Below are positions 28,009-35,230 of a DNA stretch of 35,230 bases, piece after piece. How positions within the stretch are numbered: position 1 is the stretch's first letter; the number at the start of each line of letters is the position of its first letter. The position numbers were made by a program, and so were the translations under genes. Under the pieces are notes generated by a model, which worked only from the letters and a program-made list of their open reading frames with translations, was not told the DNA's origin and did not search any database. Source of the stretch: Bradyrhizobium nitroreducens (lineage in GTDB: Bacteria > Pseudomonadota > Alphaproteobacteria > Rhizobiales > Xanthobacteraceae). The stretch spans positions 7,974,147 to 8,009,376 of the forward strand of contig NZ_LFJC01000003.1 in the NCBI RefSeq assembly GCF_002776695.1, in the 5' to 3' direction.

Positions 28009-30093
28009 ATGCTTGAGGGAGCCGAGGTGCGGCTTGCCGTCGATATCGGTGGCACGTTCACCGACATCGTGCTGGACGTGGGTCAGGATCGCAAGACGCG
28101 CAAGCTGCTGACGACGCCGCAGCGGCCCGAACAGGCGGTGCTGGATGGAATGCGTCTCATTCTCGCCGACGCACGTGCCCACATCAGCGACATCGATGTC
28201 TTCATTCACGGCACCACGCTCGCGACCAACGCCATCATCGAGCGCCGCGGTGCCAAGACGGCGCTGATTGCGACCGAAGGCTTTCGCGACGTGCTCGATA
28301 TCGGCACCGAGAGCCGCTACGACCAGTATGATCTCACCATCGACAAGCCGAGGCCGCTGGCGCCGCGCAGTCTGCGTTTCACCGTGCCCGAGCGCGTCGA
28401 TGCGCACGGTGCCGTCCGTCTCGCGCTCGACGAAGCGTCGGTGCGCGCACTCGCGCCGAAATTGCGCGAGCTGGGCGTCGAGAGCGTCGCGATCGCCTTC
28501 CTGCACTCCTATGCCAATCCCGAGCACGAGCGGCGTGCGGCCGCGATCCTCGCCGAGGAGATGCCGGGCATTTCCGTGACGCTGTCCTCGGCCGTCTGTC
28601 CCGAGATTCGCGAGTATGAGCGCACATCGACCGCGGTCGCGAACGCCTATGTGCAACCCCTGATCGACGGCTATCTCGCCCGCATGGCCGACGCCTTGCA
28701 GGTCGAGCAGTTCCGCGGCGCGATCTATCTGGTCACCTCCGGTGGCGGCGTCACGTCGATCGAGACGGCGCGGCGTTTTCCGGTGCGCCTCGTCGAATCC
28801 GGTCCTGCCGGCGGCGCGATCTTCGCGGCGCAGATCGCGGCGCGGCTCGGCGAGAGCAAGGTGCTGTCCTTCGACATGGGCGGCACCACCGCAAAAATCT
28901 GCCTGATCGAGAAATACCAGCCCGAGACCTCGCGCGTGTTCGAGGTCGACCGCGCCGCGCGCTTCCTGAAAGGTTCGGGCCTGCCGGTGCGCATTCCCGT
29001 GATTGAGATGGTCGAGATCGGCGCCGGTGGCGGCTCGATCGCGCATGTCGACGCGATGAAGCGCGTCACCGTCGGGCCCGAGAGCGCCTCTTCGGAGCCG
29101 GGCCCGGCCTGCTATGGCCGTGGCGGCCAGCGTCCGGCCGTGACGGATGCGGACGTCGCGCTCGGCATGATCGATCCCGATGCTTTCGCCGGGGGCACGA
29201 TCAAGCTTGATCCGGAGCTTTCGAAAAAGGCTCTGCTGAGCAGCGTCGGCGAGCCGCTGGGCCTGTCGGCGGAAACCGCGGCCTATGCCGTGCACGAGGT
29301 CGTCTGCGAGAACATGGCGAGTGCGGCGCGCGTCCATGCGGTCGAGCGCGGCGAGATCGTCGGCCAGCACACGCTGATCGCCTTCGGCGGCGCCGCGCCG
29401 CTGCATGCAGCGCGGGTTGCCGAGAAGATCGGCGTCTCGCGGGTGATCGTGCCGTCGAATGCCGGCGTCGGCTCGGCCGTTGGATTCCTGGCAGCTCCCA
29501 TCGCCTATGAACTGGTGCGCAGCCGTCATGTCCGGCTCGACGATTTCGACACCGAGGCGGTCTCCGACCTCTTGCAGGAGATGGTGACCGAGGCGCGCGC
29601 ATTGGTCGAGCCTGGCGCGGCTGGTGCGCCGGTGCGCGAGCGTCGCTCCGCCTTCATGCGCTATGTCGGCCAGGGCCATGAGATCTCGGTCGAACTGCCG
29701 AACCGCCGGCTGACGGCGGCCGATCTCGCCGGCCTGCGCCAGAAGTTCGAGGCGGACTATGCCGCGATGTTCGAGCGCTCGATCCCGGGCGCGGTCATCG
29801 AGGTGCTGAGCTGGTCGGTGCTCGCAACCACCGATGCCCGCAATCCGGCTGCCGTCGCCGCCGTCGCGCGCAAGCCGGCCGGCAAGGCGAGCGGCAGCCG
29901 CAAATTCTTCGACGGCCGGGCAGGCGAGGTGATCGAGATTCCGCTCTATCGCCGCGAGGACATGGCGCCGGGCGCGACCATCGCGGGCCCCGCGGTGATC
30001 GCGGAGGACGAGACCTCGACCTTCGTCTCCACCAGTTTCGACGCCCATATCGACGGTGCTGGCAGCATCGTCATGGAACGGAAGGCGGCCTGA
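28009..30093 (+). CDS. Hydantoinase/5-oxoprolinase subunit A (HyuA)
   Basis: The ATP-binding subunit of an ATP-dependent cyclic-amide hydrolase, 694 residues, which is full length for the family. The actin-like phosphate loops are visible: RLAVDIGGTFTDIVLD near the N-terminus, HGTTLATNAIIERRGAKTAL, and FDMGGTTAKICLIEKY in the middle. GPACYGRGGQRPAVTDADVAL and FGGAAPLHAARVAEK follow as typical segments. It works with the HyuB subunit encoded two bases downstream. Possible substrates are 5-oxoproline, N-methylhydantoin and related rings, or ketones in the acetone-carboxylase-like branch. Start chosen at 28009 (CGGAG upstream); the frame is open upstream without family similarity. Confidence 0.94.
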   Translation: MLEGAEVRLAVDIGGTFTDIVLDVGQDRKTRKLLTTPQRPEQAVLDGMRLILADARAHISDIDVFIHGTTLATNAIIERRGAKTALIATEGFRDVLDIGTESRYDQYDLTIDKPRPLAPRSLRFTVPERVDAHGAVRLALDEASVRALAPKLRELGVESVAIAFLHSYANPEHERRAAAILAEEMPGISVTLSSAVCPEIREYERTSTAVANAYVQPLIDGYLARMADALQVEQFRGAIYLVTSGGGVTSIETARRFPVRLVESGPAGGAIFAAQIAARLGESKVLSFDMGGTTAKICLIEKYQPETSRVFEVDRAARFLKGSGLPVRIPVIEMVEIGAGGGSIAHVDAMKRVTVGPESASSEPGPACYGRGGQRPAVTDADVALGMIDPDAFAGGTIKLDPELSKKALLSSVGEPLGLSAETAAYAVHEVVCENMASAARVHAVERGEIVGQHTLIAFGGAAPLHAARVAEKIGVSRVIVPSNAGVGSAVGFLAAPIAYELVRSRHVRLDDFDTEAVSDLLQEMVTEARALVEPGAAGAPVRERRSAFMRYVGQGHEISVELPNRRLTAADLAGLRQKFEADYAAMFERSIPGAVIEVLSWSVLATTDARNPAAVAAVARKPAGKASGSRKFFDGRAGEVIEIPLYRREDMAPGATIAGPAVIAEDETSTFVSTSFDAHIDGAGSIVMERKAA

Positions 30094-30095
30094 TC

Positions 30096-31754
30096 ATGAG
30101 CAAGGCAAACGGCGCGAGCCTGATCGATCTCCAGATCATGTGGCACCGGCTGATCGCCGTGGTCGAGGAGCAGGCACAGGTGCTGCTCCGCACCGCCTTC
30201 AGCCCGATCGTGCGCGAATGTGGCGATCTCTCCGCCGGCGTGTTCGACCTCAAGGGCCGCATGCTGGCGCAGGCGGTGACCGGCACGCCCGGCCACGTCA
30301 ACTCGATGGCGGAATCGGTCAAGCACTTCATCAATCACTTCCCGATCGAGACGATGAAGGAAGGCGATGCCTACATCACCAACGATCCCTGGATGGGCAC
30401 CGGCCACCTCAACGACTTCGTCGTCACCACGCCCTGCTTCAAGGACGGCAAGCCGGTGGCGCTGTTCTCCTGCACCAGCCATCTCATGGACATCGGCGGC
30501 ATCGGCTTCGGCCCCGACGCCACCGACGTGTTCATGGAGGGGCTCTACATCCCCATGCTGAAGCTGATCGACCAGGGCGTCGTCAACGAGACGCTGATGG
30601 CGATGATCCGCACCAACACGCGGCTGCCGATCGACACCGAGGGCGACACCTATTCGCTCGCCGGCTGCAACGACGTCGGCTGCGAGCGCCTGGTCGAGAT
30701 GATGACCGAGTTCGGCATCGACACGCTCGACGAGCTCGGCGACTACATCTGTGACCGCTCGCGCGAGGCGGTGCTCGCCGAGATCGCGAAGCTGCCGAAG
30801 GGCAGCTGGCGCAACACCATGGTGGTCGACGGTTACGATGCCCCGGTCACGCTGGCGGCGACGCTGACGATCTCGGATGAGGGCATCCACGTCGACTTCG
30901 ACGGCACGTCAGCGGCCTCGAAGTTCGGCATCAACGTGCCCATGTCCTACACCACGGCCTACACCGTGTTCGGGCTCGGATGCGTCGTGGCCTCGCAGAT
31001 CCCGAACAATGCCGGCTCGCTCTCGCCGCTGACGGTGTCGGCGCCTGCGGGCGCGATCCTCAATGCGCCGAAGCCCGCACCGGTCGCGTCGCGCCACATC
31101 ATCGGCCAGATGCTGCCCGACGTCGTGTTCGGCTGCCTGCGCCAGATCATCCCCGAGCGCGTGCCGGCGGAAGGCACCTCCTGCCTGTGGAATCTCAACG
31201 TGCGCGGACAGACCCGCTCCGGCGTCGGCGGCAATTACGGATTCTCGATGGCGGTCACCTCCAATGGCGGCACCGGCGCGCGCTTCGGCAAGGACGGATT
31301 GTCGGCCACCGCCTATCCCAGCGGCGTGCGCGGCACGCCGGTCGAGATCGCGGAGACGCAGACCCCGCTGATCTTCTGGCGCAAGGAGCTGCGCCCGGAT
31401 TCCGGTGGGGCGGGGCGCACGCGCGGCGGCCTCGGCCAGATCATCGAGGTCGGCAGCGGCGTCGATGCGCCGTTCGACATCCTCGCCGCGTTCGATCGCA
31501 TCGATCATCCGCCGCGCGGCCGCGACGGCGGCAAGAACGGCGAGGCCGGCTATGTCGGGTTGAAATCGGGCAAGAAGCTGCGCGGCAAGGGCTTTCAGCA
31601 GGTGCCGCCGGACGACCGGCTGGTGGTGCTGACGCCCGGCGGCGCCGGCATCGGCGATCCCGCGACGCGCGAGCGGGCCGCGGTCAAGGACGATATCGAG
31701 AGCGGGCTCGTGTCCGCCGACAACGCAGTTGCAGTTTACGGGTACGCGCGCTGA
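30096..31754 (+). CDS. Hydantoinase/5-oxoprolinase subunit B (HyuB)
   Basis: The partner subunit of HyuA, 552 residues. It begins with ASLIDLQIMWHRLIAVVEEQ and has the family segments AFSPIVRECGDLSAGVFD, PGHVNSMAESVKHF, NDPWMGTGHLNDF and the late GGGLGQIIEVGS-like part (TRGGLGQIIEVGSG). The end, LTPGGAGIGDPATRERAAV, is the typical glycine-rich C-terminus. The ATG lies two bases after the hyuA stop, so the pair is co-translated. Together they would hydrolyse a cyclic amide at the cost of ATP in the cytoplasm. Confidence 0.94.
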   Translation: MSKANGASLIDLQIMWHRLIAVVEEQAQVLLRTAFSPIVRECGDLSAGVFDLKGRMLAQAVTGTPGHVNSMAESVKHFINHFPIETMKEGDAYITNDPWMGTGHLNDFVVTTPCFKDGKPVALFSCTSHLMDIGGIGFGPDATDVFMEGLYIPMLKLIDQGVVNETLMAMIRTNTRLPIDTEGDTYSLAGCNDVGCERLVEMMTEFGIDTLDELGDYICDRSREAVLAEIAKLPKGSWRNTMVVDGYDAPVTLAATLTISDEGIHVDFDGTSAASKFGINVPMSYTTAYTVFGLGCVVASQIPNNAGSLSPLTVSAPAGAILNAPKPAPVASRHIIGQMLPDVVFGCLRQIIPERVPAEGTSCLWNLNVRGQTRSGVGGNYGFSMAVTSNGGTGARFGKDGLSATAYPSGVRGTPVEIAETQTPLIFWRKELRPDSGGAGRTRGGLGQIIEVGSGVDAPFDILAAFDRIDHPPRGRDGGKNGEAGYVGLKSGKKLRGKGFQQVPPDDRLVVLTPGGAGIGDPATRERAAVKDDIESGLVSADNAVAVYGYAR

Positions 31755-31790
31755 CACGTCTGCGCGCGTGGTAACAAACGGAGGGGCTCG

Positions 31791-32792
31791 ATGATCACGC
31801 GACGGAACTTCACCACGGGCGCAGCGACGCTGCTCGCCGCCGGCCACATCTCGACCCGCGCCCGCGCGGCGACGACGAGCTGGGACATGTCGACGGTCTG
31901 GCCCGACGGCAATTTCCACACCCAGAACGCGATGGCCTTCGCCGAAGAGGTGAAGAAGCAGACGGGCGGCGCGGTCGCGATCACCGTGAAGGCCGGCGGC
32001 CAGCTTGGCTTCAAGGGGCCTGAGCATCTGCGCGCCGTGCGCGACGGCCTGGTGCCGCTCGCCGACGTCCTCAACATCCAGCAGGTCGGCGACGAGCCCT
32101 TCATGGGCGTCGAGAGCATCCCGTTCCTGTGCGGCTCCGTGGAGGAGTTGAAGGTGCTGCACAAATATGTGCGGCCCGAATACGAGAAGATCGCCGCGCG
32201 CAACAACCAGAAGATCCTCTACATCGTGCCGTGGCCGACGCAGTACCTGCACCTCAAGGCGAAGGTCGCCGACGTCGAGGGCCTGAAGAACATCAAGATC
32301 CGCGTGCCCGACAAGAATGCGGTCGACATGCTCAATGCGATCGGCATGGCGGCCGTGATGATCCCCTGGGGCGAGACGATCCCCGCGCTCGCCTCCGGCG
32401 CGGTCGCCGGCGTTTCCACCTCCTCGGTATCGGGCGTCGACGGCAAGTTCTGGGAATTCCTGAAATACGTCTATCCGACCAACCACGTCTGGTCGTCGCA
32501 GATGCTCACCGTCAATCTCGACTCCTGGAAGGCGCTTCCTGCAGATCAGCAGAAGCTGGTTGCGGATATCGCGGCGAAGATGGAGCCCGGCTTCTGGGCC
32601 AACTCGCTCAAGGCCGACGTCGACAGCCTCAACCGCCTCAAGGAGGGCGGCATGGAGGTGGTGCCGGTCTCGGACGCGATGATGACGGACATCCGGGCCA
32701 AGACCGCGCCGCAGCTGGATGCTTTCCTCAAGCGCGTGCCGGCCGCGGACAAGCCGGTGCGGTCCTATCTCGCCGAAATGAAGCGCGGCTGA
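31791..32792 (+). CDS. TRAP transporter solute-binding protein (DctP family)
   Basis: The periplasmic binding protein of a tripartite ATP-independent transporter, 333 residues. The N-terminus ITRRNFTTGAATLLAAGHIS carries a twin-arginine motif (RRNF), so export by the Tat route is likely; cleavage is probably after ARA near residue 25. The mature protein has the DctP layout, with GQLGFKGPEHLRAVRDGLV, the substrate-arginine region IKIRVPDKNAVDMLNAIGM and GETIPALASGAVAGVSTS. The conserved Arg in IRVPD is the expected carboxylate anchor. GGAGG lies six bases before the ATG. It is 36 bases downstream of hyuB and first of dctPQM, which suggests the ligand is the HyuAB substrate or a relative. Confidence 0.94.
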   Translation: MITRRNFTTGAATLLAAGHISTRARAATTSWDMSTVWPDGNFHTQNAMAFAEEVKKQTGGAVAITVKAGGQLGFKGPEHLRAVRDGLVPLADVLNIQQVGDEPFMGVESIPFLCGSVEELKVLHKYVRPEYEKIAARNNQKILYIVPWPTQYLHLKAKVADVEGLKNIKIRVPDKNAVDMLNAIGMAAVMIPWGETIPALASGAVAGVSTSSVSGVDGKFWEFLKYVYPTNHVWSSQMLTVNLDSWKALPADQQKLVADIAAKMEPGFWANSLKADVDSLNRLKEGGMEVVPVSDAMMTDIRAKTAPQLDAFLKRVPAADKPVRSYLAEMKRG

Positions 32793-32802
32793 GGGCGGGA
32801 TC

Positions 32803-33396
32803 GTGGCGAGCGTTTCGTCCGAAGCACCGCGGAGCCTCAATGCAGCGGCGCCCGCGCCGCTGCGCATCCTGCTCGACGGCATCGACCGCCTCGGCCGGCT
32901 CGACGGCTGGATCGGCGGCGGCTGCCTTCTGACGCTGACGCTGCTGATGCTGTGCGAGGTCGCGACCCGCTTCCTCTCGAACTTCCTGCCGTTCTTTCCC
33001 CCGACGATCTCGATCGCCTGGGAGTATTCCTCTTATCTCATGGCGGCGTCCTTCACCTTCGGCGCCGCCATGACCCTGCGCGTCGGCGGCCACATCCGCG
33101 TCGTGCTGTTGCTCAAGAACGCGCCCGCGCCGGTGCAGCGCGCGCTCGAGATTTTGTCAGCCGCGGCCGGCTTCGCCTTCATGGCGTTCCTGACCTCGGC
33201 CATGGCGAAGTTCGCCTTTGCAGCCTACACCCGCGGCCAGGTCTCGACCTCGAGCGATACGCCGCTGTGGTTTCCGGAAGCGGTGGTCACCTTCGGCATG
33301 CTGCTGCTGACGCTCCAGTTCCTGGCGCGCGCGATCCAGGCCGTGCTCGGCCTGCCGCTGGAGGATCATCGCATGAAGGCCTCGCCCGTCGAATGA
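32803..33396 (+). CDS. TRAP transporter small membrane subunit (DctQ family)
   Basis: A 197-residue inner-membrane protein with four hydrophobic helices: GGCLLTLTLLMLCEVATRF, the helix around YSSYLMAASFTFGAAMTL, AAGFAFMAFLTSAMA and VVTFGMLLLTLQFLARAIQA. The DctQ-typical RVGGHIRVVLLLK segment follows helix 2. It starts with GTG at 32803, ten bases after dctP, preceded by GGGCGGGAT. A polar extension of about 30 residues precedes the first helix. It bridges the binding protein and the DctM channel subunit. Confidence 0.9.
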   Translation: MASVSSEAPRSLNAAAPAPLRILLDGIDRLGRLDGWIGGGCLLTLTLLMLCEVATRFLSNFLPFFPPTISIAWEYSSYLMAASFTFGAAMTLRVGGHIRVVLLLKNAPAPVQRALEILSAAAGFAFMAFLTSAMAKFAFAAYTRGQVSTSSDTPLWFPEAVVTFGMLLLTLQFLARAIQAVLGLPLEDHRMKASPVE

Positions 33397-33427
33397 CAGC
33401 TTTGCTCGCTCCCGGATTCAAGCTCGC

Positions 33428-34732
33428 ATGACCATCGAAGTCGTCGCCCTGTTCGCGATCCTGTTCGCGCTGCTGGCCTGCGGCGTGTGGATCGGCCTCA
33501 CGCTTGCGCTCACCGCGACGCTCTTGCTTGCGATGTTCCGCTCGATCCCGCTCGACAAGCTGCTGCCGCAATATGCCTGGAACATCCTGACCACGCAGGA
33601 ATTGCTGGCGCTGCCGCTGTTCATCCTGATGGGCGAATTGTTGTTCCGCACCCGCCTGTCGCGCTCGCTGTTCCAGGGCCTGGCGCCCTGGGCCGGGCTG
33701 CTGCCCGGCCGCCTGCTGCATGTCAACGTGATCGGCTGCACCATCTTCGCGGCGATCTCGGGCTCGTCGGCCGCGACCACGCAGGTGATCGGCCGCATGT
33801 CGCTCAACGAGCTCACGCGCCGCGGCTATTCCCGCGACATCGCGATCGGGTCGCTCGCCGGCGCCGGCACGCTCGGCTTCCTGATCCCGCCGTCCAACAT
33901 CATGATCATCTACGGCGTGCTCGGCGACGTCTCGATCCTGAAGCTGTTCACCGCCGGCGTGCTGCCGGGGTTCCTGCTCGCCGCCACCTTCATGGCCTGG
34001 GTGATGCTGCACACCACGCTCAAGCCCGCGATGGTGCCGGAGACCGAAGCGAAACTTTCGCAGGTCCCGTGGAGCGAACGCTTCGCCGCGTTGAAGGATC
34101 TCGCGCCGGCGCTGTTCCTGATCGCCTGCGTGCTCGGCTCGATGTATGGAGGGCTCGCGACGCCGTCCGAGGCGGCGGCCGTCGGGGTGCTCGGCGCCGC
34201 GTTGGTCGCATGGGCGCAGGGCGCGATGTCGCAGCAGGTGATCCGCGACGTGTTGATCGGCTCGGTCGTGACCTGTTCGATGATCGCGCTGATCGTGTTA
34301 GGGGCCTCGATCCTGGGCAATGCCGCGGCGTTCCTCGGCATCCCTCAGGCGGTGGCGGCGTTCGTCAAGGGGCTTGGCCTGTCGCCCTTCATGCTGATCG
34401 TGGTGCTGGTCATCTTCTATCTCGTGCTCGGCTGCTTCCTCGACGGCTTCTCGATGATCGTGATGACGCTGCCGATCGTGCTGCCGATCGTGAAGGGGGC
34501 CGGCTTCGACGAGGTCTGGTTCGGCGTCTTCCTGGTGCTCGCCGTCGAGATGGCGCAGATCACACCGCCGGTCGGCTTCAACCTGTTCGTGATCCAGGGC
34601 CTGACGGATGACGGCCTCGGCTACATCGCGCGCGTCACGATGCCCTATCTGATGATCATGATCGGCTTCGTGCTGCTGCTGACGCTGTGGCCGGGCATCG
34701 TCACGGTTCTCCCGCGGGTGCTGTACGGGTAA
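33428..34732 (+). CDS. TRAP transporter large membrane subunit (DctM family)
   Basis: The ion-coupled channel subunit of 434 residues with about twelve membrane helices. Family features are PLFILMGELLFRTRLSRSLF, NVIGCTIFAAISGSSAATTQ, AGTLGFLIPPSNIMIIYG and VEMAQITPPVGFNLFVIQG. TRAP transporters use a sodium or proton gradient rather than ATP. It starts 31 bases after dctQ and ends the operon; no terminator hairpin was seen before the dispersed repeat that follows. Confidence 0.95.
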   Translation: MTIEVVALFAILFALLACGVWIGLTLALTATLLLAMFRSIPLDKLLPQYAWNILTTQELLALPLFILMGELLFRTRLSRSLFQGLAPWAGLLPGRLLHVNVIGCTIFAAISGSSAATTQVIGRMSLNELTRRGYSRDIAIGSLAGAGTLGFLIPPSNIMIIYGVLGDVSILKLFTAGVLPGFLLAATFMAWVMLHTTLKPAMVPETEAKLSQVPWSERFAALKDLAPALFLIACVLGSMYGGLATPSEAAAVGVLGAALVAWAQGAMSQQVIRDVLIGSVVTCSMIALIVLGASILGNAAAFLGIPQAVAAFVKGLGLSPFMLIVVLVIFYLVLGCFLDGFSMIVMTLPIVLPIVKGAGFDEVWFGVFLVLAVEMAQITPPVGFNLFVIQGLTDDGLGYIARVTMPYLMIMIGFVLLLTLWPGIVTVLPRVLYG

Positions 34733-34740
34733 ACGGGTCG

Positions 34741-35230
34741 ACTACCATTTGTTGTGGTGCCCGACGGGCAAAACACGCCAGCGCTGGGTCGATAGCCCCA
34801 GGCAAAAATATTCGAATTTACAGAAGTTCGGTTTTGCCGTACAAGCCGACGCATCCCGCCCGCCACAAGGGGCGTTTCGCGATCGTCACGAGACGCGGGC
34901 CGGGATGCGGTGGCCGCGACGGCGTCGGCGCGCAAGGTGGCTGCAGGGCGGGAGACCGTGAGCAGCGACGGGCGCGATACGACACGGCGTCGACAGCGTC
35001 TCAGTCCGGTCTCGATGGCGAGCGCACGCCAGCAATCGGGAACGCGGATGGGGATGTGCGCGGACGGAGAAGTCGTGTGGTCCTGACGCCCGGGGTCTGT
35101 GCGTCAAGTCCTGCGGAGATGTGGCCGCCAACCGGCGCCGCATCAATGATCCGCAAGGCGACGGGGGCAATAGTGCATCGCTCCCCGGGGAGAGCACGAA
35201 GGACACCGTGAAAACCATCGCGCAGGGAAG
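34741..35230. repeat. Degenerate dispersed Bradyrhizobium-type repeat, running off the window
   Basis: The sequence from GACTACCATTTGTTGTGGTG onward, with GCCCGACGGGCAAAACACGC, CGATCGTCACGAGACGCGGG, GGATGCGGTGGCCGCGACGG and the end ACCATCGCGCAGGGAAG, corresponds to a long repeat that I recall in many copies in Bradyrhizobium genomes. It is often annotated as short arginine/glycine-rich hypothetical proteins. No believable gene is present: frames through it have shadow composition (for example RRGPGCGGRDGVGAQ) and no ribosome-binding site. A database comparison was not possible. Confidence 0.6.

Overview
The window reads as chromosomal DNA of a Bradyrhizobium-type alphaproteobacterium. The grounds are high GC with strong third-position GC bias, protein sequences of rhizobial style, and several dispersed palindromic repeats that I recognise from memory as typical of Bradyrhizobium genomes. 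These include the GAGCATGATC-type element, the TCTAGAGC/TTCGGTTCTGATT element, the paired GTCATGCCCGGG-type hairpins, and the long degenerate repeat at the right edge. No tRNA, rRNA, CRISPR array, intact insertion sequence or prophage was seen.

Layout. 1-0.8 kb: an intergenic repeat, then a class I cytochrome c on the minus strand with its own terminator. 1.0-5.1 kb: glcDEF, the three-subunit glycolate oxidase, translationally coupled at E/F. 5.2-7.0 kb: a lysine-rich histone H1-like protein and a TorF-type outer-membrane porin. 7.1-10.9 kb: a BacA/SbmA-related fused ABC transporter (minus) divergent from an LldP/GlcA-type lactate or glycolate permease (plus). 11.0-12.8 kb: two exported proteins of unknown function. 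12.9-15.2 kb: groES-groEL (minus) with a clear promoter, a CIRCE operator and a REP-like element between the two genes. 15.4-19.0 kb: a small lipoprotein, an orphan CheZ-like phosphatase, an L,D-transpeptidase and a DUF2076 protein. 19.0-21.0 kb: an ArnC/GtrB-type glycosyltransferase overlapping a ChbG/HpnK/NaxD-type deacetylase. 21.1-23.2 kb: hisZ-hisG. 23.4-26.9 kb: an accessory-looking stretch with a small helical protein, a two-gene regulator pair (winged-helix-like and AraC), a DUF1488 protein, a 35-residue single-span membrane microprotein, a frameshifted HWE histidine-kinase remnant and a 134-residue unknown. 27.0-27.9 kb: a sirtuin. 28.0-34.7 kb: hyuA-hyuB followed by a complete TRAP transporter (dctP-dctQ-dctM). 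From 34.7 kb to the edge: a degenerate dispersed repeat.

How the parts may work together. glcDEF and the LldP/GlcA-family permease form a plausible two-carbon/three-carbon hydroxyacid uptake and oxidation set, although they are separated and not co-transcribed. The hyuAB-TRAP block looks like one operon for import and ATP-dependent opening of a cyclic amide such as 5-oxoproline or a hydantoin. The glycosyltransferase/deacetylase pair has the logic of the lipid-linked amino-sugar modules that decorate lipid A or other envelope lipids. The rest is housekeeping: heat-shock chaperonin, first step of histidine synthesis, and cell-wall cross-linking.

I did not find a clearly new defence or mobile system. 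The best candidates for new biology are the 35-residue membrane microprotein next to a broken HWE kinase, the glycosyltransferase/deacetylase module, and the combination of HisZ with a long-form-sized HisG.
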